Part shown: in pieces, positions 50,094-63,685 of the stretch
Position numbering within the stretch: position 1 is the stretch's first letter
Layout: each line of letters starts with the position of its first letter
NCBI GenBank assembly: GCA_039881145.1
Contig: JAYKKI010000074.1
Location: 9,216,501-9,280,500, forward strand
Origin: Druceiella hillmani
Taxonomy: Eukaryota > Arthropoda > Insecta > Lepidoptera > Hepialidae
Reading direction: 5' to 3'
DNA length: 64,000 bases
Notes under the pieces: model-generated
What the model was told of the DNA's origin: nothing
Seen by the model: only the letters and a program-made list of their open reading frames with translations
Databases searched by the model: none
Made by a program: the position numbers and the translations under genes

Positions 50094-52665
50094 ATAATAA
50101 TATTAATTTATAATATTTTACAGTAAATAAATAAATTAAAGCAAATTTGAATAAAAACCAGTGTATTTAAAAAAATGTACTATCAGTATTAGGGGGTAAT
50201 AAAATTTATAAAATAATTGTACCTAAAGTAAGAAAATAACGTTTTTTCTATTTAAAACGATACCAGAAGAACAATCATGATATTGACAGTGATTATTACA
50301 TCATTTATTAAAAAAAATTAAAATTGTTACCTCATGTACAAAATTAAAAAAAATTGCATGTCAGTCTTCGCACAATAAAACTGATTTTTTTTTAATCATT
50401 GCCCGCTGAAAGTTCGTCAATTATTTAATTACGGTCGCTGAAACTTGCACTTCGACGTTTCAACACAATGGACCACTTGAATTATGTAATAGAAACTTTA
50501 CCTCAATTTGCTGTCAACAATACGTAGCAAACTTTTAAACTTTTCGCAAGTTGCCAGTAATATGAAAAAGGAGAGAAATATAAATTGAAACGGCCAATAT
50601 AATTTCGGTATTTTCGGTTTTTAATAAAAATTCATTAAATTTAAATATTTGGATGTGTAAACATATACGTAAAACAACTTAGAGCAAGCCAACTATAAAA
50701 TATCTTTAATCTGATGTAAAAGTCCAGCGTGCTCTCTATATGTGGCTATTTAATCTATTTAAATGTTTTGTTCATAAATATTTCATAATATGTTCACAAT
50801 TCTTTATAGCTTTGTACTTTTAAAATAAGCTCGTTATTTATTTTAACACATTGCCTCTTATAACTATAACGTATTTGATGTAATAATGACTCTCAGCAGA
50901 TGAAATTTATTTAACTTCATTGTATTATTGACATTTAATTATGCACGTTATCTATCGACATCCAAAATGAGTTCTAAGTCATTCAAATCGAAATGCCACA
51001 AGAACCGTTACGAAATTACCTGAAAAAAATCATTAATAATCTCTCATTTTATATTAGGTCAGAATTATTAGAATTAGGGGCGCGTAGACAAGGTTACCGC
51101 ACATCTTTTTATAATCTTTCCTCCAAATTACACTAAAAGGTTGTACACACTCTCTTTTTCTTTTGTTCCTTACAGGGATATACCACACATACTGAAAATG
51201 AGCATGCCTTCATCATTGTCATCATTATGTCCTCTTCTGATTATACTTTATGTGTATTTCTTTACTGTCAACGTCATTCTACTTGTTTTTTTTCATCACT
51301 ATTTATCGCTATAACATTCGCAAATATCATATCTTTTGTAACCTCTACAATATCATTTTAGAGTACTAATTTAAAGGAAACCAAAAAAAATAAAGCTCTC
51401 AATGATTGACATTACCAAGTAGATCCCAACTTTTAAACTCTTTTTACTTGTGGATATAAATTTAAAATAAAACTTTCTGGAATAAAATTGAAACCCGTGT
51501 TAAAGACTTACACTCATATAATTGATGTTAATGATCAAATATTTTTATGAATTTATTTGTTAACGTATTTGAATGAATACAATTAAGACATAGGGTGAAC
51601 TTATCGCTGCGAAAGCAATATATTATAGGTAAACAGAAATTTAGTCTATTGGAATTAAAATTAGTTTCATACCATGTTATTGGCTTATTTCATAATAAAT
51701 TTATGACATATATCGATGATCACCTATAAAACCATAATACATCTATAACTCAAACATTTGTTATGTTTTGGATCTCAAGCATTATATTTTGATGATATAA
51801 TGCTCACATATTTTTTTAAATATAGACAAAAAATATAGACAAGAAACAGTATATTCATAATTTACCAAAAACTTAGAAAATTCTCTTTCAAAACTTTGAG
51901 TGACAATAAAAATTCGTTATAAATTAATATTATTAAGAAAATTTTTGCTTTGAGCGACGTTTAAAATAATTCATCTCTTCTCTAATTTTCTAAGTATTTA
52001 TATATTATCCAACATAGTAAGTTTACTGCACATAACTTTTTAATTATAAATAGGTCATTTTAAATAAAAAATCCAAACTTCAAAAAAGGAATTCGTAAAA
52101 ATACCGGAAATTTTAAGAACTAATTTCACAAACCGTGCAACTTTCTTCTACCAGTCGTAATCTCTGGTCCTTTTAACAATTCGTCTCACCTTTGTTCAAA
52201 CAATAATAAAGTTAGTATTTTAATTCAATATTTATTATATCTTCTGAGTGAATTTTACCATAATGATGAATGCATCATACACGTAAATTTATAAACTCGA
52301 TGCATACTATATTAACAGTCAAATAAAAACTGTATAACCAAAACACGTTATCACTTTAAATGTGTAAATTTTTAAGTTTCCTATTTCATAAAAGTATTTT
52401 ATAGATTTCTATACTTCTAGTAAATATCACTAATCCTAATACGTATAAAATGTTAGTATATAATATAAAAACTTCTGTGAAATTCTACCATTTCTGTGAG
52501 TAAATATGTTTAATGTACTTTCTGATCCGCTCTACTAAAACCCTAAAATTTAACGTAATTTCAAAAAGTAACAATATATCCGTCATGATTCGATTTTTCA
52601 TTGTGCTTTCAATTGAAGTAACTGTAACAAATATAATAAAGTAATTAAAGTGGAATAGTTAAAGA
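50094..52665. other. AT-rich stretch, no gene seen
   Basis: No frame above 60 codons and no repeat edge were found. GGGGCGCGTAGACAAGGTTACCGC at about 51075 and CCCCTGCGCAGACAAGGTTGC at about 63638 share a short core. Confidence 0.55.
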
Positions 52666-52669
52666 ACAA

Positions 52670-53165
52670 TTCGACTGCATTGTTCTAAAGTGCGCTTTGT
52701 AAAATAATTTCCGGCGCAGTAACTTTCGCTGCTTTCTTTATTCGCAGCTACTTTAAAGAAAGTTTCTATGACACGCACCATCCTGAAAAGGAACACAAGC
52801 CTGTGTTATTCGTAGACAAGCGACGAGAAAAGTGAAAATAAAGGGAGTCTAAGAGGAAAACTTTAGTAAGGTGCCGTGACGACAAAGTGGTTTGTCGGCT
52901 ATTACAGGTATTGCGCCGAGGACGTCTCTTTTTTATTTTAAATTATTTCTGACGACGCCTAGTATAAGTTTGAATAAGTTAATTTTTAATGAACTTGTAT
53001 TTCACTAGTGGACAAAACACAGACATTGGTTATTAATGCCATAAGTAAATCGAATACTTAATGGTGAATAAACGCCAGTTTAAAGAGTGAAGTAAATTAT
53101 ATAGTTAAGAAAGATTTTGATGTTTTAGTCCAGTCATATCTTATTCTATTCAGCCAAACAATATA
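52670..53165 (+). repeat. Dispersed repeat R5, copy 2 (candidate solo LTR)
   Basis: See 44305-44880 for the shared blocks. This copy has no retrotransposon coding sequence next to it, as expected for a solo LTR, but terminal TG...CA ends and a target-site duplication were not established. Confidence 0.65.
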
Positions 53166-53599
53166 AAATTTATGTTAACGTAATAATTTCAAGTTTTGTT
53201 AAAAACTGTATTGCAAATTTTACAATACATTTAAATTATTTTGAAAAGGTATTAAAAATACCGACATCGGTTGTATCGACAATGACTCATTTTGATATTT
53301 ATTGTCATTTAACTCTTATTTCTATTACAGTACGAGAATTTTAATCAAAAAATGGAATGTCATGATGAACTGCAATAAACATAATACATTTATATATATT
53401 AGATGTAAATATACATTTAAAATTAGTCTTTCTTCATAGAAAATAATATGTTAATTTAATAATAGAAAATTGTATAATAATGTTCACACCCAGCTCTTAA
53501 AATGGGGGACATGGAGGTTGTCATTTTATATCTAAAAAAAACTTAAAAATTACTGAAGAGAAATCAATTTTTCAATTAGGTTCGTTCCAATTACACTGA

Positions 53600-53880
53600 C
53601 AGGTCGAAAGATAAACGAAAGGTTGAGAGAGAGGGACAGAATTGCTTAATTCATAAAACGTGTTGCGAGGATTAAATGGGAATGGCTGGCCACGTCGCTA
53701 AAAAGCAGTACTTGTGGTGCAAAACGCCCGCGAGGAAGGCCAGATATGCCTTGCTATGATGATATCAGAAAACAGCTCGAGTAAAATAGTTAGAGAAAAC
53801 ACAAAATCGAGGAAGAGCGGCTTAGAATGAAGGAAGCCTACACCTATGCGGTAAAATACAGCTGATAAAGAAGAAATTGT
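53600..53880 (+). pseudogene. RTE-type LINE C-terminal tail, broken
   Basis: A frame reads RVARIKWEWL, then after a damaged stretch (frame slip and about 10 lost residues) CGAKRPRGRPDMPCYDDIRKQLE, a stop, then in fragments MKEAYTYAVKYS. RTE-type endonuclease-RTs end in K-x-V-A-x-[IL]-K-W-x-W-A-G-H-x-A-R, then K-R-x-R-G-R-P-x-x-R-W-x-D-D-[IL]-x-x, and E-A-[YF]. The GHVAR block survives only in another frame. It is not a direct continuation of the fragment at 8965-9260. Confidence 0.85.
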
Positions 53881-56800
53881 AATGAGAAATCATTCTAATT
53901 ATTATTAAATATTAGTTGCACTTGGATATCGACTTGTATCTGAATTAGATGAACTGAGAATTCGATTGAACTATGTTAACTTAAACTATACTATGGGGGT
54001 ACTGCTGCTAAAATCACGAGACTTCGAATTAGTGTTGTGAGTCTCAACCGTAGAGTTTCTCATTAAATTCCGGATTCCAATTCTTCGTTCTGAGGCTGCA
54101 GTTTTGTATTTTGTATGTAAAATCTTGTCTCCGGCATTAAGCAATTTGGTTTATTCAAGGTTAGCTTCGTAAAAAATGATTAATATTAATATTAACATAT
54201 TATAGCCATAATATAGGTCTAATAAGGTTGAGGTTAGATAATATATGTTGAATGATATTCTATTAATAATGTGTCTGAAGTTTTGATATAAATAAGGGTG
54301 GAATAAATCAACACCTTAAAACCAAGGTAAAATTATGGAGCTAAGAGATGATAACAGAATAAAGGTACACATTAACTATTATAGTTACCCATCTTAGTAA
54401 TGTACCATAGATGAATAACCATAACGAGAAAATGATTTGGAACAGGGTTTTCATTCATTTTTACATTATGTGTATATATTTACGAGTAAGGTAGATATTC
54501 CACGTCATCATATTCAAAATTTTGGAACGAAGACTAGCTATGGATCCCTCGATATAGTTCCGACATAATTTAGTTATTTTTTTTAAATTAGGCTCATAAT
54601 AAGTTGAATATTCATGTTATTGAAAGGGGAAATAATCGATTTTCTCGTGCAGTGAATGTTTCATAATAATTAATTGTTGAATTTAAATGTAAGGGCGCAA
54701 AATTATAAGTACAGATTGCCTCTTAATTTCTGGTTCGTAACATTATATACAATTCTCATCACCTGTGACGATGCTGAATAAAGCATTTGAGTGATATATG
54801 TCAAATTTTATAACATTTTGCAAAACCAATTAACGCAATGGCATTGAACATCGGTTAAATCAAGGATTATCCACCTAAAACAAAGCTTCTTGATGCCCAA
54901 ATATTCATTTAAAATTTACTTTACTTGATTAACATCAAAGCCTCTCTTCCAAATCTCGTAGTAGGTGTAGGTCTTCATAATTGAATCCGTACCCTTGTAG
55001 GTCTTTGTACCCTTGTAGGTCTTTATAATTGAATCCGTAAAATTCAAACGAAATCTATCCTAACTTTATACTTTGAGACCACTGTTAAAAGGCAATCAAA
55101 CAAAAATTGTCTCGTGTTAAATTGGTTTTGACATGATACAGATAATTTTCAAATTACCATCAATTTGAAAAAAAAAACAAATGATAAATAAGTGCAAAGT
55201 GCCTTATGTTTTAACTAAGTGTTGGATTTCCGATATTTTAAAATGTAACGAAAGTAAAAGAAAACTATTTTCAAAGATACTATCTTGTCATATTTTGTTA
55301 CATGTGACAGGCGGTAATCAAAGAAGATGCGAAATTTTCTGGGCATGGAGAAAGTTGTTTGATTTCTATTTATGTTTTATCAAAACTACACAAAACGAAA
55401 ACAGTTGTAAAAATAACTTTTTAAATTAACTCGCCTAAAAATTTAAAATAAAATGTTCACACTCAAATGGAATGACTTCATATATTTGGGTAAATTGATA
55501 TAATACAATTTTATGAAGTTTCTTCATATTTTTGAATTGTAGAAAAAAAGTCAAATTGACATTTCTAATCATTTTAGTACCTTTGCGTTCAAAAAATTTC
55601 AATTTTGAAAACAATCTTGAACAAGAGTAATATTAAAAATTCTAAGAATAAAAAAAAATTATTTTAAAATAGTATTCTTGAAAGAAAATCTCTTGCTAAG
55701 AAATTGTTATACCCCTACACAGGATTGAAGAAAAAAGTTGTTAAATATCAACAATTTTTGGGATATACATACACGGAGAACAAAGATCGTGTCAACTCTG
55801 TAAAAAGAATAGATTAATATACGGCAATACTTATACTAATTATAGACCGAAATATTTTTTTCCCAATTCTTCAATTTCTAATTTTTGTACAAAAACTGAA
55901 AAAAAGGTACAATCGTGAAATCAACTGGACGTCTGTTCGTCTACGCGTCCGTATCTCTCCCTCTCCTCTAGATTTGGTTTTAGGAATTTTTTGCGGGCCT
56001 ACTGAATCATGCGTTTTTTTTCTCAGTATGAAAATGAAAAATCTTGAAAGATAGCCTTCATTTATACAGCAAAATATTTTTGACACAAGTTTTAATATAG
56101 ACACGTAAAATAGTGGTCCAATCAATATACGTTGAAAATTAATAACTTGAAAAATAATTTGAAAAATATAAATAAATGCAGAAATATATTTAACAAATAA
56201 TGCAAGCATGTTATTTTAATATCGAATATTTTTTTCATAAATAAAAGTAAAATTTATTCACAAAATATATTTACAGTGTTAGATTAGGATGCGGGGATGC
56301 TTGTAATATGTTTCATGACTGCTGGAAAAATCAAAATAATTATATTTCGGTAAAATCTTAAATCTATTATTTATCGGCGAACAATGTGACGTAGATTAAA
56401 AAAATGCTAAATTAAACTGACAGTAAGTCATGTCTGAAAGTTAACAGCATGTTAGTAATTTACATTTATTTGAATATCAAAAACCACTTTTATCACTTTC
56501 ATACTTTATACAAATTATTTGCGGAGAAATCTGATAAATATAGAAATTGTACTATTGAGTAAAGTTTTGTCACATTTATTTAATTTATTTCTTAAGCATG
56601 TATTCATATTCTTAAGGTATTTCCTTTTTCTTTACTCCTCAGTGACCAAAGACCAAGATATAGAAATTTATAACCTTGTTCTGCAGTAACTTCTTCATTT
56701 TTCGTCTGAAATGATAAATTTACATCTACTTGCATCCATTGTGGAGTGGTCTTAAATACAGACCTTTGAAATGTACATATTTGCTATGTCCAAATGTCGA

Positions 56801-57050
56801 CAGTTTAAATTTCGTCAACTTGGGAGTTGTAAAAAATAGAAGAATAATGAATGAATATTAATTCTTTCGTGCGTTTCTTATATTGTCCCGATAAATAGCT
56901 TTCAAAAAATCACTGTTTGCAAGAAAAAATACTATTTTAAACCTTTTTGAAAAAGACTAGCAAGTAAATTATAGTTTACGTATCACACTAGGGACTTGTT
57001 TCTCTTATTTACGAGTAGACAATTTTTTTTAAATTACTACTTTAAAAATC
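53881..57050. other. AT-rich stretch, no recognised gene
   Basis: At 54965-55048 a tandem duplication repeats GTAGGTCTTxATAATTGAATCCGTA with an extra GTACCCTTGTAGGTCTTT between. The 112-codon minus frame at 55871-56209 and the 82-codon plus frame at 55181-55429 have no family signature. CCCCGGCTTCGTATGTG at about 57071 may be a scrap of an ACTAGCTG-type repeat. Confidence 0.45.
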
Positions 57051-57169
57051 GCGTTTAATAAATATTTTGCCCCGGCTTCGTATGTGTATTGTCGTTATGC
57101 TGACACAATGGTAAATTTATGAAAGTCCGTGCATCGTCATCATTTTGGTTACTGATAAACACCATCATA

Positions 57170-57860
57170 ACATTTATTTATATATTTATTTATTTATTCA
57201 TACTTTAACGTACATAAAATACATATATTTGGCGGACTTATTGCTACTTATTAAGATGTGGTGGACTTATTAAGATTAATCTCTTCCAGTCGACCACATT
57301 GCTTAAATATAAGCATTTATGTGAATGACTGTAGAAGACATTATTAAAAAAAAATAAATAAAACTAAACTTAGGATTAACACAAGATATCACAACACATA
57401 AACAAACAAAACTAAGCTACATATGAATAATACAAAACCAAAAAATGGCTAATTAAAAATTTTAACATGGTTGGAAACTAAGAACATGGGGTACAAAATG
57501 GAATTATGAACAGTAGGACTGGGGGATTATGAGAGGAAGGCCCTTCTCAGACTATATTTGAATACATTTAAGGAGGGGAGTTCCTGGTATCCAGATCCAG
57601 TCGATTCCAAAGTCTTGTAGCTTGGACAGCAAAGGACTTTACATAAAAGATGCTTGTATGTTCGGGAAAAAGGAAACTAAACTGGTTTTCAGAGCGTAGC
57701 CCTATACCGTGTGCAGAGAAGTAACTAAATATGCTTCTAAGATAAGTTGAATAAATAGTATTATTCTCAGTATTATAGAGAAGTGTAAAAATGTGGAGAT
57801 TGCGCCGATGACGAAATTCCATCCATTTATGCTGCGTTCTGAATGAAGATACATGACGTA
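57170..57860 (-). mobile_element. 5'-truncated CR1/Jockey-like LINE with 3' UTR and tail
   Basis: On the minus strand, from about 57860 down, runs the C-terminus of the LINE ORF2. Its stop is followed by a 3' UTR and a tail AATAAATAAATAAATATATAAATAAATG (about 57205 to 57175). The UTR holds CGACTGGAAGAGATTAATCTTAATAAGTCC and a second partial copy AAGTAGCAATAAGTCCGCC, i.e. a small internal duplication of the conserved tail block. The sharp 5' loss fits ordinary target-primed reverse transcription that stopped early. A target-site duplication was not established. Confidence 0.85.
57527..57860 (-). pseudogene. LINE ORF2 C-terminus, one frameshift
   Basis: Reads KWMEFRHRRNLHIFTLLYN, STYLRSIFSYFS, GIGLRSENQFSFLFPEHTS and SFAVQATRLWNRLDLDTRNS. 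This is the signature end of CR1/Jockey-type reverse transcriptases: L-R-S, then P-x-x-x-S-x-x-x-x-x-S-F-x-x-x-A-x-x-L-W-N-x-L-P-x-x-I-R. The apparent stop after NSPP comes from a single missing base. In the next frame the coding continues LNVFKYSLRRAFLS to a TAA at 57527-57529, the expected end. The catalytic domain is absent. Confidence 0.9.
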
Positions 57861-60150
57861 AGAAATATTTACAGTATTACTTATTTTTAATAAATTGTTT
57901 TTAATTTTTTAAAGAATATATCCTTAAAATTAATATATCCTTACATGAAAACATGCACCGATATTTTTCATTTTATCTGTCGCGAAAACAAAAATCATTA
58001 TCTTATTTTCGCTTTGGAAAATGGCTCAAAGCGGCGTTTCATAGCATGTGCAAGCGATTTGTAAAACGACTGGAAATCGCTTGTCATTGCCAAATTAGTT
58101 AAATTCATTGCATGTATTTCAAAGTTTATTAATATTTCTTTCAATTCAACCTAATGATATTTTCGATATATAATATCATTAGTTGTCCTTGTATTTAGGT
58201 AATTAGTGGTAGTATACTTGATATGCATCCATCACAGCATAATACGAATAAGACAATAAGTTTTAATTAAATGTGAGGATGAGTCGGCCTCATTTCAATC
58301 GGATGTTGCATTATAGAAAGTGGTACGGACCCTCGATCATGTGCATATCTCAATATAGCCATCCGCAATATATTCTCCATATGTCTAAACTACAACATTA
58401 CTGTAAAGTATATTTAAATTGGTTTATGTGCACCTCAGCTTTCATTATTATTGGTGACTTTAGCATTAAATAATGAAATTAATTTAGGAGGTCATTTTAA
58501 TTGTGTACTTTTTGAAACATCTCGTAACTTATATTAGTGTATTGATGAAACTTCAAAAATTCTTACCCATTTTACTGATAAAGTATGTTTATTATGTACC
58601 ATAGGGTACGTAAAATACACGAGATTTTCATAATTTTCATAATTTTTTATAGATTATATCTGTAATAAAGTAGCTTCAAAAATGGACGATATGTAATTTT
58701 CTGCGTATTTCTAGAGCACGCTTTTCGAATTACATAATAAGTGTACAATTTAAGTATGCACCTTATCTCATTTGTTGCTAAATACCTCTCCCAAACAGAC
58801 GAATAAACAGCATTTTTAGAAAAAGGGAATTAGGCTCAGATCCTATTTATATAGTTTTAAAATATTAGAATATTATGAAATAAAAAAAAGGCAATGACAA
58901 TTTGTAATTAAAGAAAAAACTTTCGGCGTAGAGAAACTGATCTCATCCAAATTTTGGGTGATACTCGAATCTCCTCACAATGCTAGAAACAAAAGCTCGC
59001 ACAGTGAACAAACAACTATTTATCGGGTAGAATAAATATGTTTCTGAGATAGTAGGTAGACGAAGAAGTTTATTAGCTTCCAACTGTGAATATGAACTTA
59101 TTATATAATTCATGTGATTTATCGTTTAAGTAAAATTGCATGCGATTCGTTGTTCATAAAGTGGGGATAAAGTAATATTTATGCAATTGCAAAAAAATGA
59201 TACATTGTTCCACATAACTATGCAACATCCTAAACAAGGCATCGCCGTATCCTGCAACAGTCGTTTTAGCTGGTTGAATAAACATTAGAAACATGTAAAT
59301 AAAAATAACTGTAATTTATGATAACAATAATAATTAAATTGAAAACTTTAAGAAAAATATTTTCAACTTATATACTACCAACATATTCTACGATTATATC
59401 TTAATGCATAAATTTCCATACACAGCCAAGTACTGCACCCTTTACACGAAGCGCTTAATCGTTATTTTGATACCCCTATAAATTAGAATGAAATAATTAT
59501 AGAAATTTCGAAACTAAACTTTTAGGAAAAGGAAAGATTTACACTTAACCAAAATATGATAAATTAGTTTATTTGAATCTTAAGCTCTTTTACTTTTTGA
59601 TTTGATGTCAAGTATCTTCGGTTTCGTGACTTATTCACTTAATCACTAATCGATATTTAAAAATCATAACACTTCCATAAAATCTAAGAATTTAAAATTT
59701 GATACATTTTTTAGCACAGTATTTAGGATACCGGCAAAAAAGAAAGAGATTGTTGGATAAAATAAAAGGTAAAATTTACATTTTTGGGACCTACCTATGA
59801 AATTTTGTAAGTAGTAGGTTTCTATGATTGTATACAACTAAAATGACAGTAACTGTGATTCTATAATATATGATATAAATGAACAATCCATGTGTTTATC
59901 TACCAAAGATTATAGACTGCTCTTATAAGTTGTATAAAAATGCTACAGTTTTTTTTATTACTATACATAGGCAAATAATTTAGGTATTTCGATTTCATAT
60001 TACTGTAATTTTTTACGAGTGAGACGTATTAATTAGCTAGTGAATTGACAAAAGTGATAATAATATACGTTTTCATTTGAAACGTTGAATTGACTTTGGT
60101 TTTGATAAACTATTGTTCATCTTCAAAAACAATTGACCAATTTCGCATTA
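57861..60150. other. AT-rich stretch, no gene seen
   Basis: Short chance frames only (e.g. 58273-58473). A 9-bp dyad AATGATATT/AATATCATT lies at about 58152. Confidence 0.5.
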
Positions 60151-60152
60151 TA

Positions 60153-60330
60153 CTAGCCGTATCCCACGGTTTTAATCTCGTGAAATTCGGAATAAGGAAC
60201 GTTATAATTTTTTTTTCTTTTAAGCATTTTTATTGGATATAAGAAATTACTACATCAAATTTTATCAAAGTCTGTCCAGTAGATTTTGCGTAAGTAACGA
60301 ACAAATATACACACAGCAGAAAAATTTAAA
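60153..60330 (+). repeat. ACTAGC-type arthropod repeat, nearly complete
   Basis: TACTAGCCGTATCCCACGGTTTTAATCTCGTG at the left and ATCAAATTTTATCAAAGTCTGTCCAGTAGATTTTGCGTAAGTAACGAACAAATATACACACA at the right. These match the two ends of a repeat common in moth genomes (ACTAGCTGTxxCCCGCG...; ATCAAAxTxxGTCCAGTAGTTTTxGCGT...AACAAACATACACACA). Confidence 0.65.
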
Positions 60331-62076
60331 AAAGAGGTTTCCTGGCGTCTTTTATCATTCCTTATGCTAAATCAATCACTCTTTTAAAAATGTTTTCTAT
60401 GCACATAATTCAATGTGTTACAATATTATCAAGAGTAAATAGGTGAAAGTAAATGTACCTTTAATGAAACATAAAGAAAGACAATATATCTACCTTTTAT
60501 GAAACATTTTAATGTGGAAGAAACCGAATTTTACGACAATGAGGATGGTCAGCTGTGAAAGTCCATAAGATAATTCACATACCAAGAAATTGGCTATGTT
60601 TATTTTATGCTATTCCATGTTCTGTATATGAAAGTAGTAAGTACATTTCAAAGTTCATCAAACCTTATGTAGTATGTAGTAAAGTGTTGAGAACAATAAA
60701 TGCAAATATTCACATAACATGGTTAAGAAAAGAGGATAAAATGAGTATAAGAAAAGGGTAAGGAGACGAGATTAGATGAGGTGTAGTAGAATTTTTCAGA
60801 CAACCCATAAAAATAGTTACAGAGGCAATGCGTTAAAGGTTATTTAATTCCAAAAGGTTACGGCTCGGATGGAGGACCGGTTAGAGAAAGTGAAGGTAAT
60901 TTTGAGAAAGAGTAAATTTAAAGCACGTTTTGAAAATTTGCCCTAAACCATGAAATAGTTTGGTCTGGTTCCACTGTAGTTTAGACTTAAAGTATCATAT
61001 AGCAATGCAAGTATGTGTAGATCGCGTCCACCTATTTGATTCATATTTTGAATTGAGAAATATGTTAACAATTTTTAAGACCAAAATCGTAACGGAAACA
61101 TTGGTTTTTAGGACTTTCTAATTTGTTTAAATTGTTCTCAATAAAATCTGAGAATAGCATAAATCTCTACGGTCAAGCAAAGATAATAAAAGTGTTTGAC
61201 AGAAGTGAGCTTTCACACAAACATTGATAGAGCATTTTAAACATGCTTTACAGCACATATTTTCCTGAATATGCGACGACCAATGTATGACCAAAGTGAA
61301 TAAGTACTTGAGGTTTTCAGTTAATATTGACTAATGTACACATACTCTTAAATGTAGACATGAATAATATTGATGTTATATAAAGCGTTAGATCCAATAA
61401 ATTCAATTTCTTTTATTACCTAATTGATACAGAAAGGAATATTTAACTTTTCATGTTGATGTACCTGGAGTTACTTGGATTAATTTACTGACCCGTTTAA
61501 TGATCGATTGGTGCGAAATCATTATTGAAGGGATTGATGATGGTTGTTACAGAATATGTACAAGTAACCAACTTAAATAAGACAATTATTCTATATAATA
61601 ATAACAGCCCCATCAGTGAATATTGACGATTATCGTTGAGATAGTACTCATCCTTGGAGCATATCAACTCATATCCATCAGTTTATGTGCTCCATGTTCA
61701 CTCTTATACATGTATTTAAAAGACTTGACTTTTTATCTGCGACATGTCAGATAAGAACTTAAACATTGTACTGAACGTTGAGTTACATTTTTTGTATAAA
61801 TAAGCTGCATTTTTTTACACAAGGTTTTACACAATTAACAATAAAATCACTGTTGAGGTTGTAAAAGTGTAGTAAGTCGAGAGTAAATAACGGTGAAGTC
61901 TGTGTAACGTGTGACTTTCACTAATGCGATTTTAAAATCTGATGGTACATGACCATTGAATCACAATTCGTATTCTTCAAGTAACATTCTTTATATTTAC
62001 TAAAACCTATTGAATTGATCAATTGATCGTAACATTAAAATTTTTTGCTGGCATTAAAACGATTGCATTAGTAGCT
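60331..62076. other. AT-rich stretch, no recognised gene
   Basis: A 68-codon plus frame at 60555-60761 (starting MKVHKIIHIPRNW) is followed by a purine-rich segment to about 60930. No family could be assigned. The rest is AT-rich. Confidence 0.45.
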
Positions 62077-62138
62077 GTATACTCGTGTAGATAAAAATAC
62101 TTAATTTCGCTAAGTATTTTTAATCTACACGAGTATAC
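62077..62138. repeat. Near-perfect hairpin, 27/28-bp arms and 7-nt loop
   Basis: Arms 62077-62103 and 62111-62138 are complementary except for one extra base in the right arm (a single-base bulge), around the loop ATTTCGC. At 62 nt in total, with a bulged stem and a loop of normal size, it is the only one of the palindromes here with the shape of a microRNA precursor. A DNA-level inverted duplication is equally possible. Confidence 0.95.
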
Positions 62139-63660
62139 ACAAGGTAAGAATCTTATCATATGCCCGTGTAATATACCTTGGCATGTGCCTTGCTGTATAT
62201 CCTTAATGGCTTGCGTAAATACATATTCCTCCGTATCGTAGGAAATAACCGTCTGCATACATCCCCTATGCGAGCTAAAGAGAATCAAATTTGCATAATG
62301 CTCCTTTGTAGTTTCAGCTCAATACAACAAAGTTATCACTAAATAAAACGTTTGCATTTTTTATAATTTTTGTAGTTGTTTTTGTAGTTTATACAAGCAG
62401 CAAAATAGTTAATTTCTTTGTGATATACGTTTTAATGTGTGTGGGATTACCAATTTTAATTTTAAATTTACTTTTAATCGAATATATATTTTTATCATGC
62501 GAAAAATTGTGCTATCTTTAGATTGTTAATAGAACGAAATAATTTGAGCATACTAGAACCCTGTTAGAAATACTTTGGATTTAGAAATACTTTTAGAAAT
62601 ACTTTTTTACCTGTTAGAATCTTCCACTAACTCAATCAATATTATTGTCTGAACAATTATTCAACATGCTTTTTATCTAAAGACGAAAACTTTCCACTGA
62701 TTATTTGTATTTATTGTCTCTACACCCCAAACAATACCTTCTCTGATACCTCTCTCATCGTCCTAAAAGAACTCATGCATTTTAAGTGGCAAAATATTTT
62801 CAAATAAAAATTTCAAATTTCAAATTGGTAAATGTAAGTAATTCGACAAGCCTTATAAAAAAATTACATAGGTTAATAAAGAGATACTTTTTTCATACCC
62901 TGAAGAGTTCCATAATACTTTTAAAATTTAAGTGAAAAAGAAAAGAACCTAAGAAATATTTGCACGGAAATCGAACGATTACATGAGTTTTTTTTTATTT
63001 TACTCATATGACAAAGACTTAATATATTTTCAAATATATTACGCATTATTTAATATATCGGAACGTCGTGTTACAAACAAAGTCGTTGTTTTAGCAATCC
63101 TTCGTTTATTAAAACAATTTACTGCTGGAACTCTTGAGAAATACCGTCTCTATTTAAGCAATTGTGTTATTTTTAAATGTCTATAAATTTCGAAGGATGA
63201 GTTTTAAAACCATAGTGAATTTTTAGTTTGGTATTTTATAATTAAAAATGCATTCAGTTTGAAATAATTTTTAAAAAATTAACCTATACGAATTAGGACA
63301 CTACCTAAAATATACAAATGAATATGCGATTGGTATTTTTATGATAATTAAAAACAAAGGAGGGAATATATTGCATGAAAATCATTATTATTTATTCTGC
63401 GTTTTTATAAACAATACTTTTAAATAAAATTACAAAGCTAAACTTCAACAAAAGACATCACATTTTTAGACATTACTTCAACAAGAGACATCACAAGAGA
63501 CAGCCTTTATAACCTTTGCGTAAAATTCAGTCCTTTAAATTAATCTTCCCTCTAACCCTGATGCTTCTAGATAACGACGGTTTAGCAGAAAATAAGATAA
63601 ATGGTAAGTTAAATACATTTTAATTTCCTTATAAAGCCCCTGCGCAGACAAGGTTGCTTT
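62139..63660. other. AT-rich stretch, small duplications, no gene
   Basis: TTAGAAATACTTT is repeated three times at about 62562-62606. ACTTCAACAAxAGACATCACA is repeated at about 63444 and 63477. The frame at 62983-63186 has no recognisable domain. Confidence 0.5.
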
Positions 63661-63685
63661 AGAATAGATTAATTATTTTTTTCAG

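Noticed and set aside
55871..56209. 112-codon minus-strand ORF
   Set aside because: Composition is that of AT-rich DNA read in a favourable frame; no domain or homologous motif was seen.
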